Source of the DNA: an uncultured Bacilli bacterium
GTDB lineage: Bacteria > Bacillota_I > Bacilli_A > RF39 > UBA660
Assembly (NCBI GenBank): GCA_934098375.1
Contig: CAKOOC010000007.1
Coordinates: 1 to 44,045 of the forward strand
DNA length: 44,045 nt
Direction of reading: 5' to 3'
This document shows positions 1-7,745 of this stretch, piece after piece; positions within the stretch are counted from its first letter, which is position 1; each line of letters opens with the position of its first letter. The translations under genes and the position numbers were made by a program. The notes under the pieces were generated by a model. That model worked only from the letters and a program-made list of their open reading frames with translations, had not been told where the DNA came from and made no database searches.

Positions 1-270
1 GAGTATACTTTAGAAGAAGTAGAGGCTCCAAATGGTTATGTTCTTAATACTACTCCAATTAGCTTTAAAATTGATGAAAACGGTAAGTTATTTATAAAAA
101 ATAGTAATGGAGAATATGTAAGTGGAAATGGCGTAATTATGTATAATAAACCGGAAGAAGTTATTGTTGTTCCACCTACAGGATTATCAAGTACATTAAC
201 TTATGTAGTAGGTTCTTTAGTTATTCTAGGTGGTGCAATCGCACTATATAGAAATGAAAAGAAATGTTAG
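1..270 (+). CDS. C-terminal end of a sortase-anchored Cna-B/SpaA-type surface protein (partial)
   Basis: Only the last 89 residues are present; the gene starts before the window. They contain a classic pilin E-box (YTLEEVEAPNGY), the motif that closes Cna-B/SpaA isopeptide-bonded domains. Next come a VPPTG sorting signal (an LPXTG variant), a hydrophobic segment of about 20 residues, and a short basic tail (RNEKKC). This is the standard order for a protein cleaved by sortase and linked to peptidoglycan or built into a pilus. The sortase gene overlapping its 3' end is the natural partner. Whether it is a major pilin, a minor pilin or a non-polymerised adhesin cannot be told from the tail. Confidence 0.85.
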   Translation, partial: EYTLEEVEAPNGYVLNTTPISFKIDENGKLFIKNSNGEYVSGNGVIMYNKPEEVIVVPPTGLSSTLTYVVGSLVILGGAIALYRNEKKC

Positions 271-955
271 AGTTACAATTTTTGTATTAATAATATTTGT
301 TGGTGTTTGTATACTAGGCAGTACATATTACAATACTAAAAAATATGAAGTATTTGATGATATGAACGAAAAATATTATGAAGAGATAGGTTCGCTTATT
401 GAATCTGATGAACCAGTTGATAATGTGAAAACAAAAGATATTAGTGTTAAACCGATTGACAATAATAACAATACAGTTATAGATGAACCAGTAACACCAG
501 TTACAACTACGAAAACAACAACTACAACTACAAAAGTAACAACAAGTGATAATAAAAATATTTATGTAGGATATCTAAATATACCTAAAATAAATTTACA
601 AAGAGGATTTACAGATATTAACTCGAAGTATAATAAGGTAAATAAAAATATATATGTTCATCCATCTTCTAGTTATCCTGATAAAGTTAATGGTAATTTA
701 ATATTAGCATCACATTCAGGTACTAGTTCAATATCTTTCTTTAAAAATTTATATAAGTTAGAGTTAAATGATGATGTTTATGTTAATTATAATAATAAGG
801 ATTATCATTATAAAGTTACAGATATTTATACAGATGTAAAAGATGGAGATATTGGAATTAGAAGAAATAAAAATAAAACAACGCTTACTTTGATAACATG
901 TACTAAGAATGATAAAACAACACAGACAGTTTATATTTGTGAATTAACTGATTAA
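254..955 (+). CDS. Sortase (class C/D/E-like) lacking a recognisable catalytic Arg
   Basis: The protein has 233 residues. A membrane anchor lies at about 5-23, an acidic linker follows, then a Thr-rich linker at about 78-97, and a sortase domain from about 102. The catalytic His is in ASHSG (H154) and the Cys in TLITC (C216). Sortases normally carry an Arg 7-12 residues after the Cys, but here the tail after C216 has no Arg at all; the expected position reads TTQT. I chose ATG 254; a GTG at 230 in the same frame would add eight residues. The gene overlaps the 3' end of the surface-protein gene, so translation is probably coupled. The likely role is anchoring or polymerising that protein, if the enzyme is active. 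Confidence 0.85.
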   Translation: MKRNVRVTIFVLIIFVGVCILGSTYYNTKKYEVFDDMNEKYYEEIGSLIESDEPVDNVKTKDISVKPIDNNNNTVIDEPVTPVTTTKTTTTTTKVTTSDNKNIYVGYLNIPKINLQRGFTDINSKYNKVNKNIYVHPSSSYPDKVNGNLILASHSGTSSISFFKNLYKLELNDDVYVNYNNKDYHYKVTDIYTDVKDGDIGIRRNKNKTTLTLITCTKNDKTTQTVYICELTD

Positions 956-993
956 TATTTATAGAATAAAAAGGGAATAAGAGGTGATAGAAA

Positions 994-1782
994 ATGGTAG
1001 AGTTTTCTCTATGGGAAAAGATTAAAACAACTTTTAATCTGATATTTTCTTCGCCTCTTTTTTTAATCTTGTTAATTGGGTTTGCTTTAATGTTTGTCGA
1101 TTATTTCTTTATTTCTAAAAAAAGTAAAAAGGTTAAAATAATTTATTTAGGCTTAAGTTTAATAATGATTATTCTTTTACTTCAAAATTATTTTGATTCA
1201 TTATTTAATGTTTTTGATATAATTGCTAAAAATATTGTAGCGATAGTATATTTTCCGAGTGTTTTAGAATATATTTTGATGCTTCTAATAAGTCTCATTA
1301 TAATTTTATTTTCATTATTTAATAAAGAAATAAATAAAAAAATTAAAGTAATAAATTTAAGTGCATTTTTTGTTAATAATTTTTTATTCTTTATGATTTT
1401 GGATGAGATTTCTAAAAAAAATATAGATTTATCTAACAAAATCAGTATCTATTCAAATGAAAATTTAATGGTTCTTTTTGAATTATCTATGGGAATATTT
1501 ATTATTTGGGTAGTAGGGCTTTTACTTTATAAGATTATAAATAAAATAATACATAAAAATGATCCTAAAAATAATGTAGTAAATACAGTAACGGATAATT
1601 TTTATGAAGAACCGGAACTACCAAAAACAATTGAAGAACTAAGAAAAGAAGAATTAATTCCGGAACCTAAAATTGAATATGTGGTTGTTGAAAAAGATAA
1701 AGAAGATATGTTTACTTTAGAAGAATATAAAGAACTACGAAAATTACTTGAACAGATGAAGAATAATAAAAAGGAAAGCTAA
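994..1782 (+). CDS. Integral membrane protein of unknown function with charged cytoplasmic tail
   Basis: I do not recognise the family. The 262-residue protein has about five hydrophobic segments (roughly residues 18-40, 46-64, 80-107, 122-138, 160-182). A charged tail of about 75 residues follows, rich in Glu, Lys and Pro, ending in a predicted helix (TLEEYKELRKLLEQMKNNKK). A strong ribosome-binding site (GAGGTGAT) precedes ATG 994. It lies 38 nt after the sortase gene on the same strand, so it may belong to the pilin-sortase operon, perhaps as an assembly or membrane partner; that is inference from position only. Its stop codon lies inside the shared terminator stem. Confidence 0.7.
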   Translation: MVEFSLWEKIKTTFNLIFSSPLFLILLIGFALMFVDYFFISKKSKKVKIIYLGLSLIMIILLLQNYFDSLFNVFDIIAKNIVAIVYFPSVLEYILMLLISLIIILFSLFNKEINKKIKVINLSAFFVNNFLFFMILDEISKKNIDLSNKISIYSNENLMVLFELSMGIFIIWVVGLLLYKIINKIIHKNDPKNNVVNTVTDNFYEEPELPKTIEELRKEELIPEPKIEYVVVEKDKEDMFTLEEYKELRKLLEQMKNNKKES

Positions 1783-1806
1783 CAATCAAATTAGCTTTCC
1801 TTTATT
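1770..1806. terminator. Bidirectional terminator for convergent genes
   Basis: A perfect 13-bp stem (1770-1782 with 1791-1803) and an 8-nt loop are followed by T-rich sequence on both strands. The stop codons of both convergent genes (TAA at 1780-1782; TAA on the minus strand at 1793-1791) are inside the stem. Confidence 0.9.
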
Positions 1807-3425
1807 TTTTTGGCATGAATTACTAATCTTTGATCATGACCATTAGAGCAAGTAGATAAAGTTAAGATGTTATCGTCTTTAGAAATATCTACATTAAAGT
1901 CATATATACTACGAGATTTCATTTGATTTACAAATTCTATAAATTCATCATCATTAGAAAAATCAGTATATAAATAATCAGTTGTAACAGGAATTTTATA
2001 AATAGAAAATATTTGCCATCTGATATTTTCATTTAAAGTATTAAAAGTTATTATTTGATTGCTAGATTTTTTATACCAACCACTATTTAAAGCATATCTT
2101 AGTGTTCCAAACATTTTTTGATTGGTAAGATTATGACCATAAATAATAGTGTTTTTAGATAATTCTTCAATACTATTACGATAGTCAATAAATATCCAGC
2201 CATGGCGATTTTTATTTTTATAATAATCACGATTTAAATAATAATCATTATCATTTGCTTTAACAACAGGATAATCTATATTGGTATTATTTACCGTAAG
2301 CCAGCCTACGGTGTCATTATTAATTTCTAATAATTTATCGAAAACCTTTTCATATTTTATATCATATAAAGAAGTAGTAGTTGTTGTAGTAAGTTTATCG
2401 CGATCATTTTCATTAGGAACAATAATTTCTGGTTCGTGATAATCATCAATTTGCTCACTTTGTGCTTCCTTTATAATACTATTAAGGTTCTTTTCAATAT
2501 CTTCATATTTTTCAGTATCCTTTAAATTACGATAAAAATTAATAGAAATCATTAAAGAAACAACTAAAATAATACTAATTAAAGAAACCTTAATAAAAGT
2601 AAAATTAATTTGTTTAAACATATTATCTTTTTTATATTTATCACTATAATTAATTTTAAAAGTAATATCTTTAGAATTTAATAATAATTCTTTATTTTTC
2701 TTATAAGCACTAACAATTTCTAAGATAGTATTAATATTAATATTTCCTTCATTTAAAATAATTTTAATACTTTCTTTATTTAATTTAATAATTAAATCCA
2801 TAATATAATTAAATGATTTAGAATCAAGATAATTAAATTCGATAATTTTTAATTTGTCATTTATTTCTAAGAAACTTTTAAAATCTAAATAATCATTATC
2901 TTCAAATTTATTAATAATAACTTTCTTTTTATAATATATGTCACTATAAGTATTTAAACTATTATCAGTCATAAAATTACTAATAAATAATATTTCGCTA
3001 CGGACATTTATAGATAATTTAGAGTTAAGATCTAATCTTTCTAATAAGTAGGGTGGAATATCATAAATATCAATGCTAGTTAAATATTTATTTTCAAGTA
3101 GTTTTAAAAATAAACTATATGTTACTGTCTTGTCATCTTTAATCACTAACTCTTTGATATTAGGAATTTTATTAATAATATTTAAAGTTATAATACCTAA
3201 ATCAATTTCTTTTATGATAACTTTTGTTACTTCTCTTTTAATAATTATGACATTTAAAAAAGATGATACTAAGTCAATATTTTCGTTTATATAATCTTCA
3301 CTAAAGATTATTTCTTTGGTATCTATGACATTAGTATTATTTAAATTTTCGTAAGGTAATTCTTTTTTGTATAAAGAAACCGAAAGTATATTTTTAATTA
3401 TTTTAAATACTATCTTATTATTCAT
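1791..3425 (-). CDS. Class B-type sortase with long LRR-like cytoplasmic N-terminus
   Basis: The protein has 544 residues from ATG 3425 (an upstream ATG at 3443 is possible). The sortase domain spans about 360-544, with His431 in YGHN, Cys526 in LSTC and Arg533 in QRLVIHA, a complete triad in class B spacing. The only membrane segment is at about 278-298, so residues 1-277 should be cytoplasmic. That region is a leucine/isoleucine/asparagine-rich, repeat-like fold resembling degenerate leucine-rich repeats, which is unusual because sortases normally have only a few residues before the anchor. A Thr-rich linker (TTTTTT, 346-351) lies between anchor and catalytic domain. The gene is convergent with the membrane protein and divergent from thrS. 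Confidence 0.85.
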   Translation of the reverse strand: MNNKIVFKIIKNILSVSLYKKELPYENLNNTNVIDTKEIIFSEDYINENIDLVSSFLNVIIIKREVTKVIIKEIDLGIITLNIINKIPNIKELVIKDDKTVTYSLFLKLLENKYLTSIDIYDIPPYLLERLDLNSKLSINVRSEILFISNFMTDNSLNTYSDIYYKKKVIINKFEDNDYLDFKSFLEINDKLKIIEFNYLDSKSFNYIMDLIIKLNKESIKIILNEGNININTILEIVSAYKKNKELLLNSKDITFKINYSDKYKKDNMFKQINFTFIKVSLISIILVVSLMISINFYRNLKDTEKYEDIEKNLNSIIKEAQSEQIDDYHEPEIIVPNENDRDKLTTTTTTSLYDIKYEKVFDKLLEINNDTVGWLTVNNTNIDYPVVKANDNDYYLNRDYYKNKNRHGWIFIDYRNSIEELSKNTIIYGHNLTNQKMFGTLRYALNSGWYKKSSNQIITFNTLNENIRWQIFSIYKIPVTTDYLYTDFSNDDEFIEFVNQMKSRSIYDFNVDISKDDNILTLSTCSNGHDQRLVIHAKKIKES

Positions 3426-3440
3426 ATAATTATGATAGCA
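3426..3440 (-). promoter_or_regulatory. Extended -10 promoter implying a leaderless sortase mRNA
   Basis: On the minus strand TGC precedes TATCAT (3437-3432), only 6 nt before ATG 3425. Transcription would start at or next to the ATG. No Shine-Dalgarno sequence is visible upstream. There is no good -35 at standard spacing. Confidence 0.4.
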
Positions 3441-3502
3441 CACATCATTTAATTTTTAAAGTGACAAGCATTAATAAATTTCTTTTATTTATTAGAAATA
3501 AT

Positions 3503-3531
3503 TTCAAGTACAATGTTAGTATGTACTTGAA
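3503..3531. repeat. Inverted repeat between divergent sortase and thrS genes
   Basis: Perfect 10-bp arms (TTCAAGTACA / TGTACTTGAA) flank a 9-nt centre. No T-run follows, so it is not a standard terminator. It lies just upstream of the T-box leader and could be an operator or part of the promoter region; a TACAAT at 3509-3514 could serve as a -10. Confidence 0.5.
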
Positions 3532-3532
3532 A

Positions 3533-3760
3533 TAGACGCAAAAAAGTGCTAAGATAAATGCGAAATCTGTGATAAAGGACGAGATTTATAGAAATTCATT
3601 TATAGAAAGTTCATGGTTGATGGAAATGAATATGATATCTATAAGTTACTACCTTTTAGAGATATTAATAATATCCGCATATAATGCGTTATCAAGGAAG
3701 AGTAATAAAAGGATGGTACCGTGAGTAAAATCACTCCTTGGTGCTGTTCTTTTTTATTTT
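3533..3760 (+). promoter_or_regulatory. T-box leader of thrS
   Basis: About 225 nt upstream of thrS carry the hallmarks of a tRNA-sensing T-box riboswitch. A GGTTGATG-type stem I loop lies near 3615-3622. A candidate Thr specifier ACC (3651-3653) sits on the 3' side of stem I, with ACT just before it. The conserved T-box is GGATGGTACCGTGAG (3711-3725). The UGGU in it can pair with the ACCA end of uncharged tRNA-Thr. A terminator follows: GGTACC with GGTGCT, or GAGT with ACTC, then a T-run at about 3750-3756. Uncharged tRNA-Thr should favour read-through into thrS. Confidence 0.88.
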
Positions 3761-3777
3761 AAAAGGAGGAGTATAAA

Positions 3778-5529
3778 ATGATAAACATTAAGGAAAATGA
3801 AAATTTAAGTAAATTAAATCACTCATGTGCTCATTTACTTGCACAAGCAGTAAAACATTTATATCCAGAAGCAAAATTTTGGGTGGGACCGGTTATTGAA
3901 GATGGTTTTTATTATGATATTGATTTAGGGGATAAAACATTAACTAATGAAGATTTACCACAAATTGAAAAAGAAATGAAAAAAATTGCTAAAGATGGCA
4001 AAAGAATTATAAGAGAAGAAATAACTAAAGATGAAGCCTTAGAAAAATTTAAGGATGACCCTTATAAAATTGATTTAATAAGTCGTATGGATGAAGAAAA
4101 TACAGTTATTTCTATGTATACACAAGGTGATTTTACAGATTTATGTCGTGGACCTCATGTAGAAAGTACTAAACTTTTAAAGAACTTTAAACTTTTAAAG
4201 GTAAGTGGTGCTTACTGGAAGGGTGATGCGAATAATAAAGTTTTACAAAGAATATATGGGGTATGTTTTGAAACTCCAGAAGAATTAGAAGAACATTTAA
4301 AATCATTAGAAGAAGCTAAAAAAAGAGATCATAAAAAACTAGGTAAAGAATTAGAATTATTTATGATTAGTGAATATGGTCCTGGTTTTCCATTCTTTTT
4401 ACCAAAAGGAATGATTTTAAGAAATATTTTAGAAAGTTTCTGGTATGAAGAACATACTAAAGAAGGTTATGTATTTATAAAAACACCGATAATGCTTTCT
4501 AAAGAATTATGGGAAGTGTCTGGACACTGGGCAAATTATAGAGAAAATATGTATACATCGATGATTGATGATAACGAGTTTGCTATAAAACCAATGAACT
4601 GCCCAGGGGGAATGCTTGTTTATAAAAATTCTTTACATTCTTATAAGGATTTACCTATTAGATGTGGAGAACTTGGACAAGTTCATCGTCATGAAGCAAG
4701 TGGCGCTTTAAATGGTTTATTTAGAGTTAGAACATTTACTCAAGATGATGCACATATCTTTATGAGGGAAGATCAAATTGAAAGCGAAATAATTAGATTA
4801 ATTGCATTTATAGATCGTATATATAAGATTTTTGGTTTAACTTATGAAATAGAACTTTCTACAAGACCAGAAGATAAGTTTATTGGAACAATTGAAAGTT
4901 GGAATAAAAGTGAAGCAATATTAGAAAAAGCTTGCCATGAAGCAGGTCATGATTGTAAGATAAATCCTGGTGATGGTGCGTTCTATGGGCCAAAATTAGA
5001 TTTCCATATTAAAGATTCTTTAGGAAGAGTATGGCAATGTGGCACAATTCAGTTAGATGCTAATTTACCTGAAAGATTTGATTTAAGTTATGTTGATGCA
5101 GATGGAACTAAGAAAAGACCTATTATGCTTCATAGAGTTATATTTGGTTCAATTGAAAGATTTATTGGCATTTTAATTGAACACTTTGCAGGAGCTTTTC
5201 CTTTATGGCTTGCTCCAGTACAAATGAATGTTATTCCTGTTAATAATGAATATCATTTAGAGTACGCTAAAGAAGTATTTGCTAAATTAAATGAGGCTGG
5301 CTTTAGAGCAGAACTTGATGAAAGAAATGAAAAACTATCATATAAAATGAGAGAAAGTCAAACGAAAAAAATACCATTTACTTTAGTATTAGGTGATAAA
5401 GAAAAAGATAGCAAAACAATTACTTATCGTATTCATGGTTCTAATGAAAGTATTACTATGGATTTAGATGAATTTATCTCTAAAGTAAAAGAAAATGTTA
5501 AGAATAAAACAATAAGTTATGAGTTATAA
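3778..5529 (+). CDS. thrS: Threonyl-tRNA synthetase (TGS domain absent)
   Basis: This class II aminoacyl-tRNA synthetase charges tRNA-Thr. The protein has 583 residues, shorter than the roughly 640 of B. subtilis. It begins almost directly with the editing domain: HSCAH (His15, His19) and LCRGPH carry the usual HxxxH and CxxxH metal-site signatures. The N-terminal TGS domain of about 60 residues is missing. The catalytic core contains the class II motifs, for example MNCPGG, RHEASGAL with VRTFTQDDAH, and GSIERFIGILIEH. The anticodon-binding domain occupies about 485-583. AAGGAGGA precedes ATG 3778. Expression should be controlled by the T-box leader, and a terminator follows immediately. Confidence 0.97.
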   Translation: MINIKENENLSKLNHSCAHLLAQAVKHLYPEAKFWVGPVIEDGFYYDIDLGDKTLTNEDLPQIEKEMKKIAKDGKRIIREEITKDEALEKFKDDPYKIDLISRMDEENTVISMYTQGDFTDLCRGPHVESTKLLKNFKLLKVSGAYWKGDANNKVLQRIYGVCFETPEELEEHLKSLEEAKKRDHKKLGKELELFMISEYGPGFPFFLPKGMILRNILESFWYEEHTKEGYVFIKTPIMLSKELWEVSGHWANYRENMYTSMIDDNEFAIKPMNCPGGMLVYKNSLHSYKDLPIRCGELGQVHRHEASGALNGLFRVRTFTQDDAHIFMREDQIESEIIRLIAFIDRIYKIFGLTYEIELSTRPEDKFIGTIESWNKSEAILEKACHEAGHDCKINPGDGAFYGPKLDFHIKDSLGRVWQCGTIQLDANLPERFDLSYVDADGTKKRPIMLHRVIFGSIERFIGILIEHFAGAFPLWLAPVQMNVIPVNNEYHLEYAKEVFAKLNEAGFRAELDERNEKLSYKMRESQTKKIPFTLVLGDKEKDSKTITYRIHGSNESITMDLDEFISKVKENVKNKTISYEL

Positions 5530-5550
5530 AAGAGCCTAGCTCTTTTTATT
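5529..5550 (+). terminator. thrS terminator
   Basis: AGAGC (5531-5535), CTA loop, GCTCT (5539-5543) and a T-run. It starts right at the thrS stop codon. Confidence 0.85.
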
Positions 5551-5556
5551 TTCTAT

Positions 5557-5585
5557 TTGAAGTATTTTTAAGTTTGTGGTATTCT
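5557..5585 (+). promoter_or_regulatory. Promoter of the pyrimidine-nucleoside phosphorylase gene
   Basis: TTGAAG (5557-5562), 17-bp spacer, TATTCT (5580-5585), 25 nt before the chosen ATG 5610. This also argues against the upstream ATG at 5574, which lies within the spacer. Confidence 0.65.
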
Positions 5586-5609
5586 TATTATAAGAATAAA
5601 GGTGGATGT

Positions 5610-6830
5610 ATGAATATTGTTGAAATAATTGAAAAAAAGAGAAACAAAGAAACACTTACTTTTGAGGAACTAAAATATACTTTTAATGGTTTTTTGAATA
5701 AAGAAATTCCTGATTATCAAATGAGTGCTCTTTTAATGGCAATTACTTTAAATAAAATGAATTTTGAAGAGACAATAAACCTTACAAAAATCTTTATTGA
5801 TAGTGGAGAAACTTATAATTTTGGTGATAATATTTGTGATAAACATTCAACTGGTGGAATAGGAGATACAGTAACTTTAGTAATTGCCCCTATTTTGTCA
5901 GCTCTAGGAGTTAAGATGGCAAAAATGAGTGGCAGAGGTTTAGGAATTACCGGAGGCACAGTTGATAAACTTTTAAGTATTCCAGGATATCATATTGATT
6001 TAACAAAAGAAGACTATCAAAATTGTTTAAATAAAGTTAATATTGCGGTTGGGAGTCAAACTGATAATTTAGTTCCTCTTGATAAAGTTATTTATGCTTT
6101 AAGAGATGTAACGGGAACAACCGAGTCAATTTCTTTAATTGCTTCATCAATAATGAGTAAAAAAATAGCGTGTGGGGCTAAAAATATTGTTATTGATATT
6201 AAATGTGGCGAAGGCGCACTAATTAAAACAAGAGAAGATGCTAATGCTTTATCTGATTGGTTAATTAAGATTGGTGAAAGCTTTAATGTAAAAGTTAAAA
6301 CCCTTATAACGCCGATGGATGAACCACTTTCATCAGCAATCGGTAATGCTTTAGAAGTTTATGAAGTTATAGATGTTTTAAAAGGTAAATCATGTAAACT
6401 TGCGGATGTTGCTATTGAAATTGCTTCAACTTTAGTATCGATGAGTAAAGATATATCAGTAATTGAAGCGAAAATGGAAACAAATAGGGTATTAAAAAAC
6501 GGAGAAGCATATGAGGCTTTTAAAAAGTGGATTAGTTATCAAGGAGGTAATTTATCTAAATTAAAAATATCTGATAAAATTTTTGCAATAAGAAGTAATA
6601 AAACAGGAGTTATAAAACATATAAGTGCTTTAAAGTGTGGTCAGCTTTCATTAAAACTAGGAGCAGGTAGAACGAATAAGGATAGTAAAATCGATTATAG
6701 TGTTGGCATTAAATTATTAAAACAAACAGGCGATAATGTTTTTAAAGGTGATGTTCTTGCTCATTTATATGTTAATGATGAAAATATTAATTTAACTGAT
6801 GAAGACTTAAACTTATTTACGATAGTTTAA
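5610..6830 (+). CDS. pdp: Pyrimidine-nucleoside phosphorylase
   Basis: The enzyme reversibly phosphorolyses uridine, deoxyuridine and thymidine to base plus (deoxy)ribose-1-phosphate for salvage. The 406-residue product contains the family signature SGRGLGITGGTVDKL, the phosphate-binding KHSTGGIGD segment, and the C-terminal barrel-sandwich region with GAGRTNKDSKIDYSVG. ATG 5610 was chosen because AAAGGTGG lies just upstream and the promoter covers the alternative start at 5574. The cytidine deaminase gene (38.07 kb) feeds uridine into the same salvage route. Specificity between PyNP and strict thymidine phosphorylase (deoA) cannot be settled by eye; length and lineage favour PyNP. Confidence 0.93.
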   Translation: MNIVEIIEKKRNKETLTFEELKYTFNGFLNKEIPDYQMSALLMAITLNKMNFEETINLTKIFIDSGETYNFGDNICDKHSTGGIGDTVTLVIAPILSALGVKMAKMSGRGLGITGGTVDKLLSIPGYHIDLTKEDYQNCLNKVNIAVGSQTDNLVPLDKVIYALRDVTGTTESISLIASSIMSKKIACGAKNIVIDIKCGEGALIKTREDANALSDWLIKIGESFNVKVKTLITPMDEPLSSAIGNALEVYEVIDVLKGKSCKLADVAIEIASTLVSMSKDISVIEAKMETNRVLKNGEAYEAFKKWISYQGGNLSKLKISDKIFAIRSNKTGVIKHISALKCGQLSLKLGAGRTNKDSKIDYSVGIKLLKQTGDNVFKGDVLAHLYVNDENINLTDEDLNLFTIV

Positions 6831-6837
6831 GTTTTTT
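6805..6837 (+). terminator. pdp terminator overlapping the stop codon
   Basis: ACTTAAAC (6805-6812) pairs with GTTTAAGT (6825-6832), followed by a T-run. The TAA stop (6828-6830) is in the right arm. Confidence 0.75.
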
Positions 6838-6852
6838 TACTTTAGGAACGGT

Positions 6853-6881
6853 TTGACTTTTAAGAGCAAATATGGTATCAT
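6853..6881 (+). promoter_or_regulatory. Promoter of the third sortase gene
   Basis: TTGACT (6853-6858), 17-bp spacer, TATCAT (6876-6881). It leaves a leader of roughly 40 nt ending in a GGGGGT ribosome-binding site. Confidence 0.75.
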
Positions 6882-6929
6882 AACAACCCGAAACAAGGGG
6901 AATTTATCATATATTAATGGGGGTTATAT

Positions 6930-7631
6930 ATGAAAAAGAAAATTATTTATAATGTTTTAATTTGTTTTTGTTTATGTGGTTTAATATGTTCTTCTTTAGG
7001 GATATATTATAATTATAAAGAAGATCAAAGGGATGCTATTTTGGCTTTAGAAGGACAAGTAGAAAAAGAAAACATTAATGATTATGAAAAAGAAATTAAA
7101 AAACTTCAAGAAGAATACAACAACGAAGATATAATGGGAATAATTAATATACCAGGGACTAATCTTAATCAGGCTTTTGTAAAAACAACCGATAATAAAT
7201 ATTATTTAAAACACACACTTTCCAAAGAAGAGAGTAAAATTGGCGCTATATTTATGGACTATCGTAATAATTTAGATGATAGACAGGTAAATATATATGG
7301 TCATAATTATAACAAAACGTATGTGCCTTTTAAGGAACTTTTAAAGTTTCAGGATAAAGAATTTGCTAAAAATAATAATACGGTTTATATTACAACTAAA
7401 GATGGCGTAAGAGAATATAAAATTGTTATTGTTAAAAAGAGTAAATCAACAGAGCATATGAATATGAATTTTAATGATATTAAAGCGTGGAATAATCATA
7501 TTAAAATTTTAAGAGAAGATGCTTTATATGATACAAAAGAATCTCTTACTTGGAATGATAATATTTTGGTTTTACAGACTTGTATATTAACTAGGGGCAA
7601 TTATTTAACTTTAGTTGCTAAAAGAGTGTAA
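6930..7631 (+). CDS. Class B-like sortase with atypical Arg position
   Basis: The protein has 233 residues. A signal anchor lies at about 6-27 and a coiled linker at about 45-65. The sortase B-like domain shows IPGTNLNQAFV, MDYRNN, His125 in YGHN and Cys218 in LQTC. In class B enzymes the catalytic Arg is seven residues after the Cys, as in the other sortase of this window. Here that position is Tyr225, and the only nearby Arg is R222, at Cys+4. The gene has its own promoter and a terminator on each side, so it is a single-gene unit with no adjacent LPXTG substrate. Family assignment is secure; catalytic competence is not. Confidence 0.85.
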   Translation: MKKKIIYNVLICFCLCGLICSSLGIYYNYKEDQRDAILALEGQVEKENINDYEKEIKKLQEEYNNEDIMGIINIPGTNLNQAFVKTTDNKYYLKHTLSKEESKIGAIFMDYRNNLDDRQVNIYGHNYNKTYVPFKELLKFQDKEFAKNNNTVYITTKDGVREYKIVIVKKSKSTEHMNMNFNDIKAWNNHIKILREDALYDTKESLTWNDNILVLQTCILTRGNYLTLVAKRV

Positions 7632-7639
7632 TAAATTAA

Positions 7640-7671
7640 AAATTCGAATTTTAAATAATTTGAATTTTTTT
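7640..7671 (+). terminator. Terminator after the third sortase
   Basis: An 11-bp stem (7640-7650 with 7657-7667, one G-T wobble), 6-nt loop and T-run. Confidence 0.8.
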
Positions 7672-7692
7672 ATGATTTTTTCTAGGATTCTC

Positions 7693-7721
7693 TTTACAAA
7701 CAGATTTAGAAAATATATAAT
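7693..7721 (+). promoter_or_regulatory. Promoter of lon
   Basis: TTTACA (7693-7698), 17-bp spacer, TATAAT (7716-7721). No CIRCE or CtsR-like operator was recognised next to it. Confidence 0.8.
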
Positions 7722-7745
7722 AAAAGGCATATTTGGAGGTGCATT

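Noticed and set aside
485..545. Thr-codon repeats in the sortase gene as a slippage-prone microsatellite
   Set aside because: ACA, ACT and ACG codons are mixed, so there is no long perfect DNA repeat; length changes would also stay in frame.
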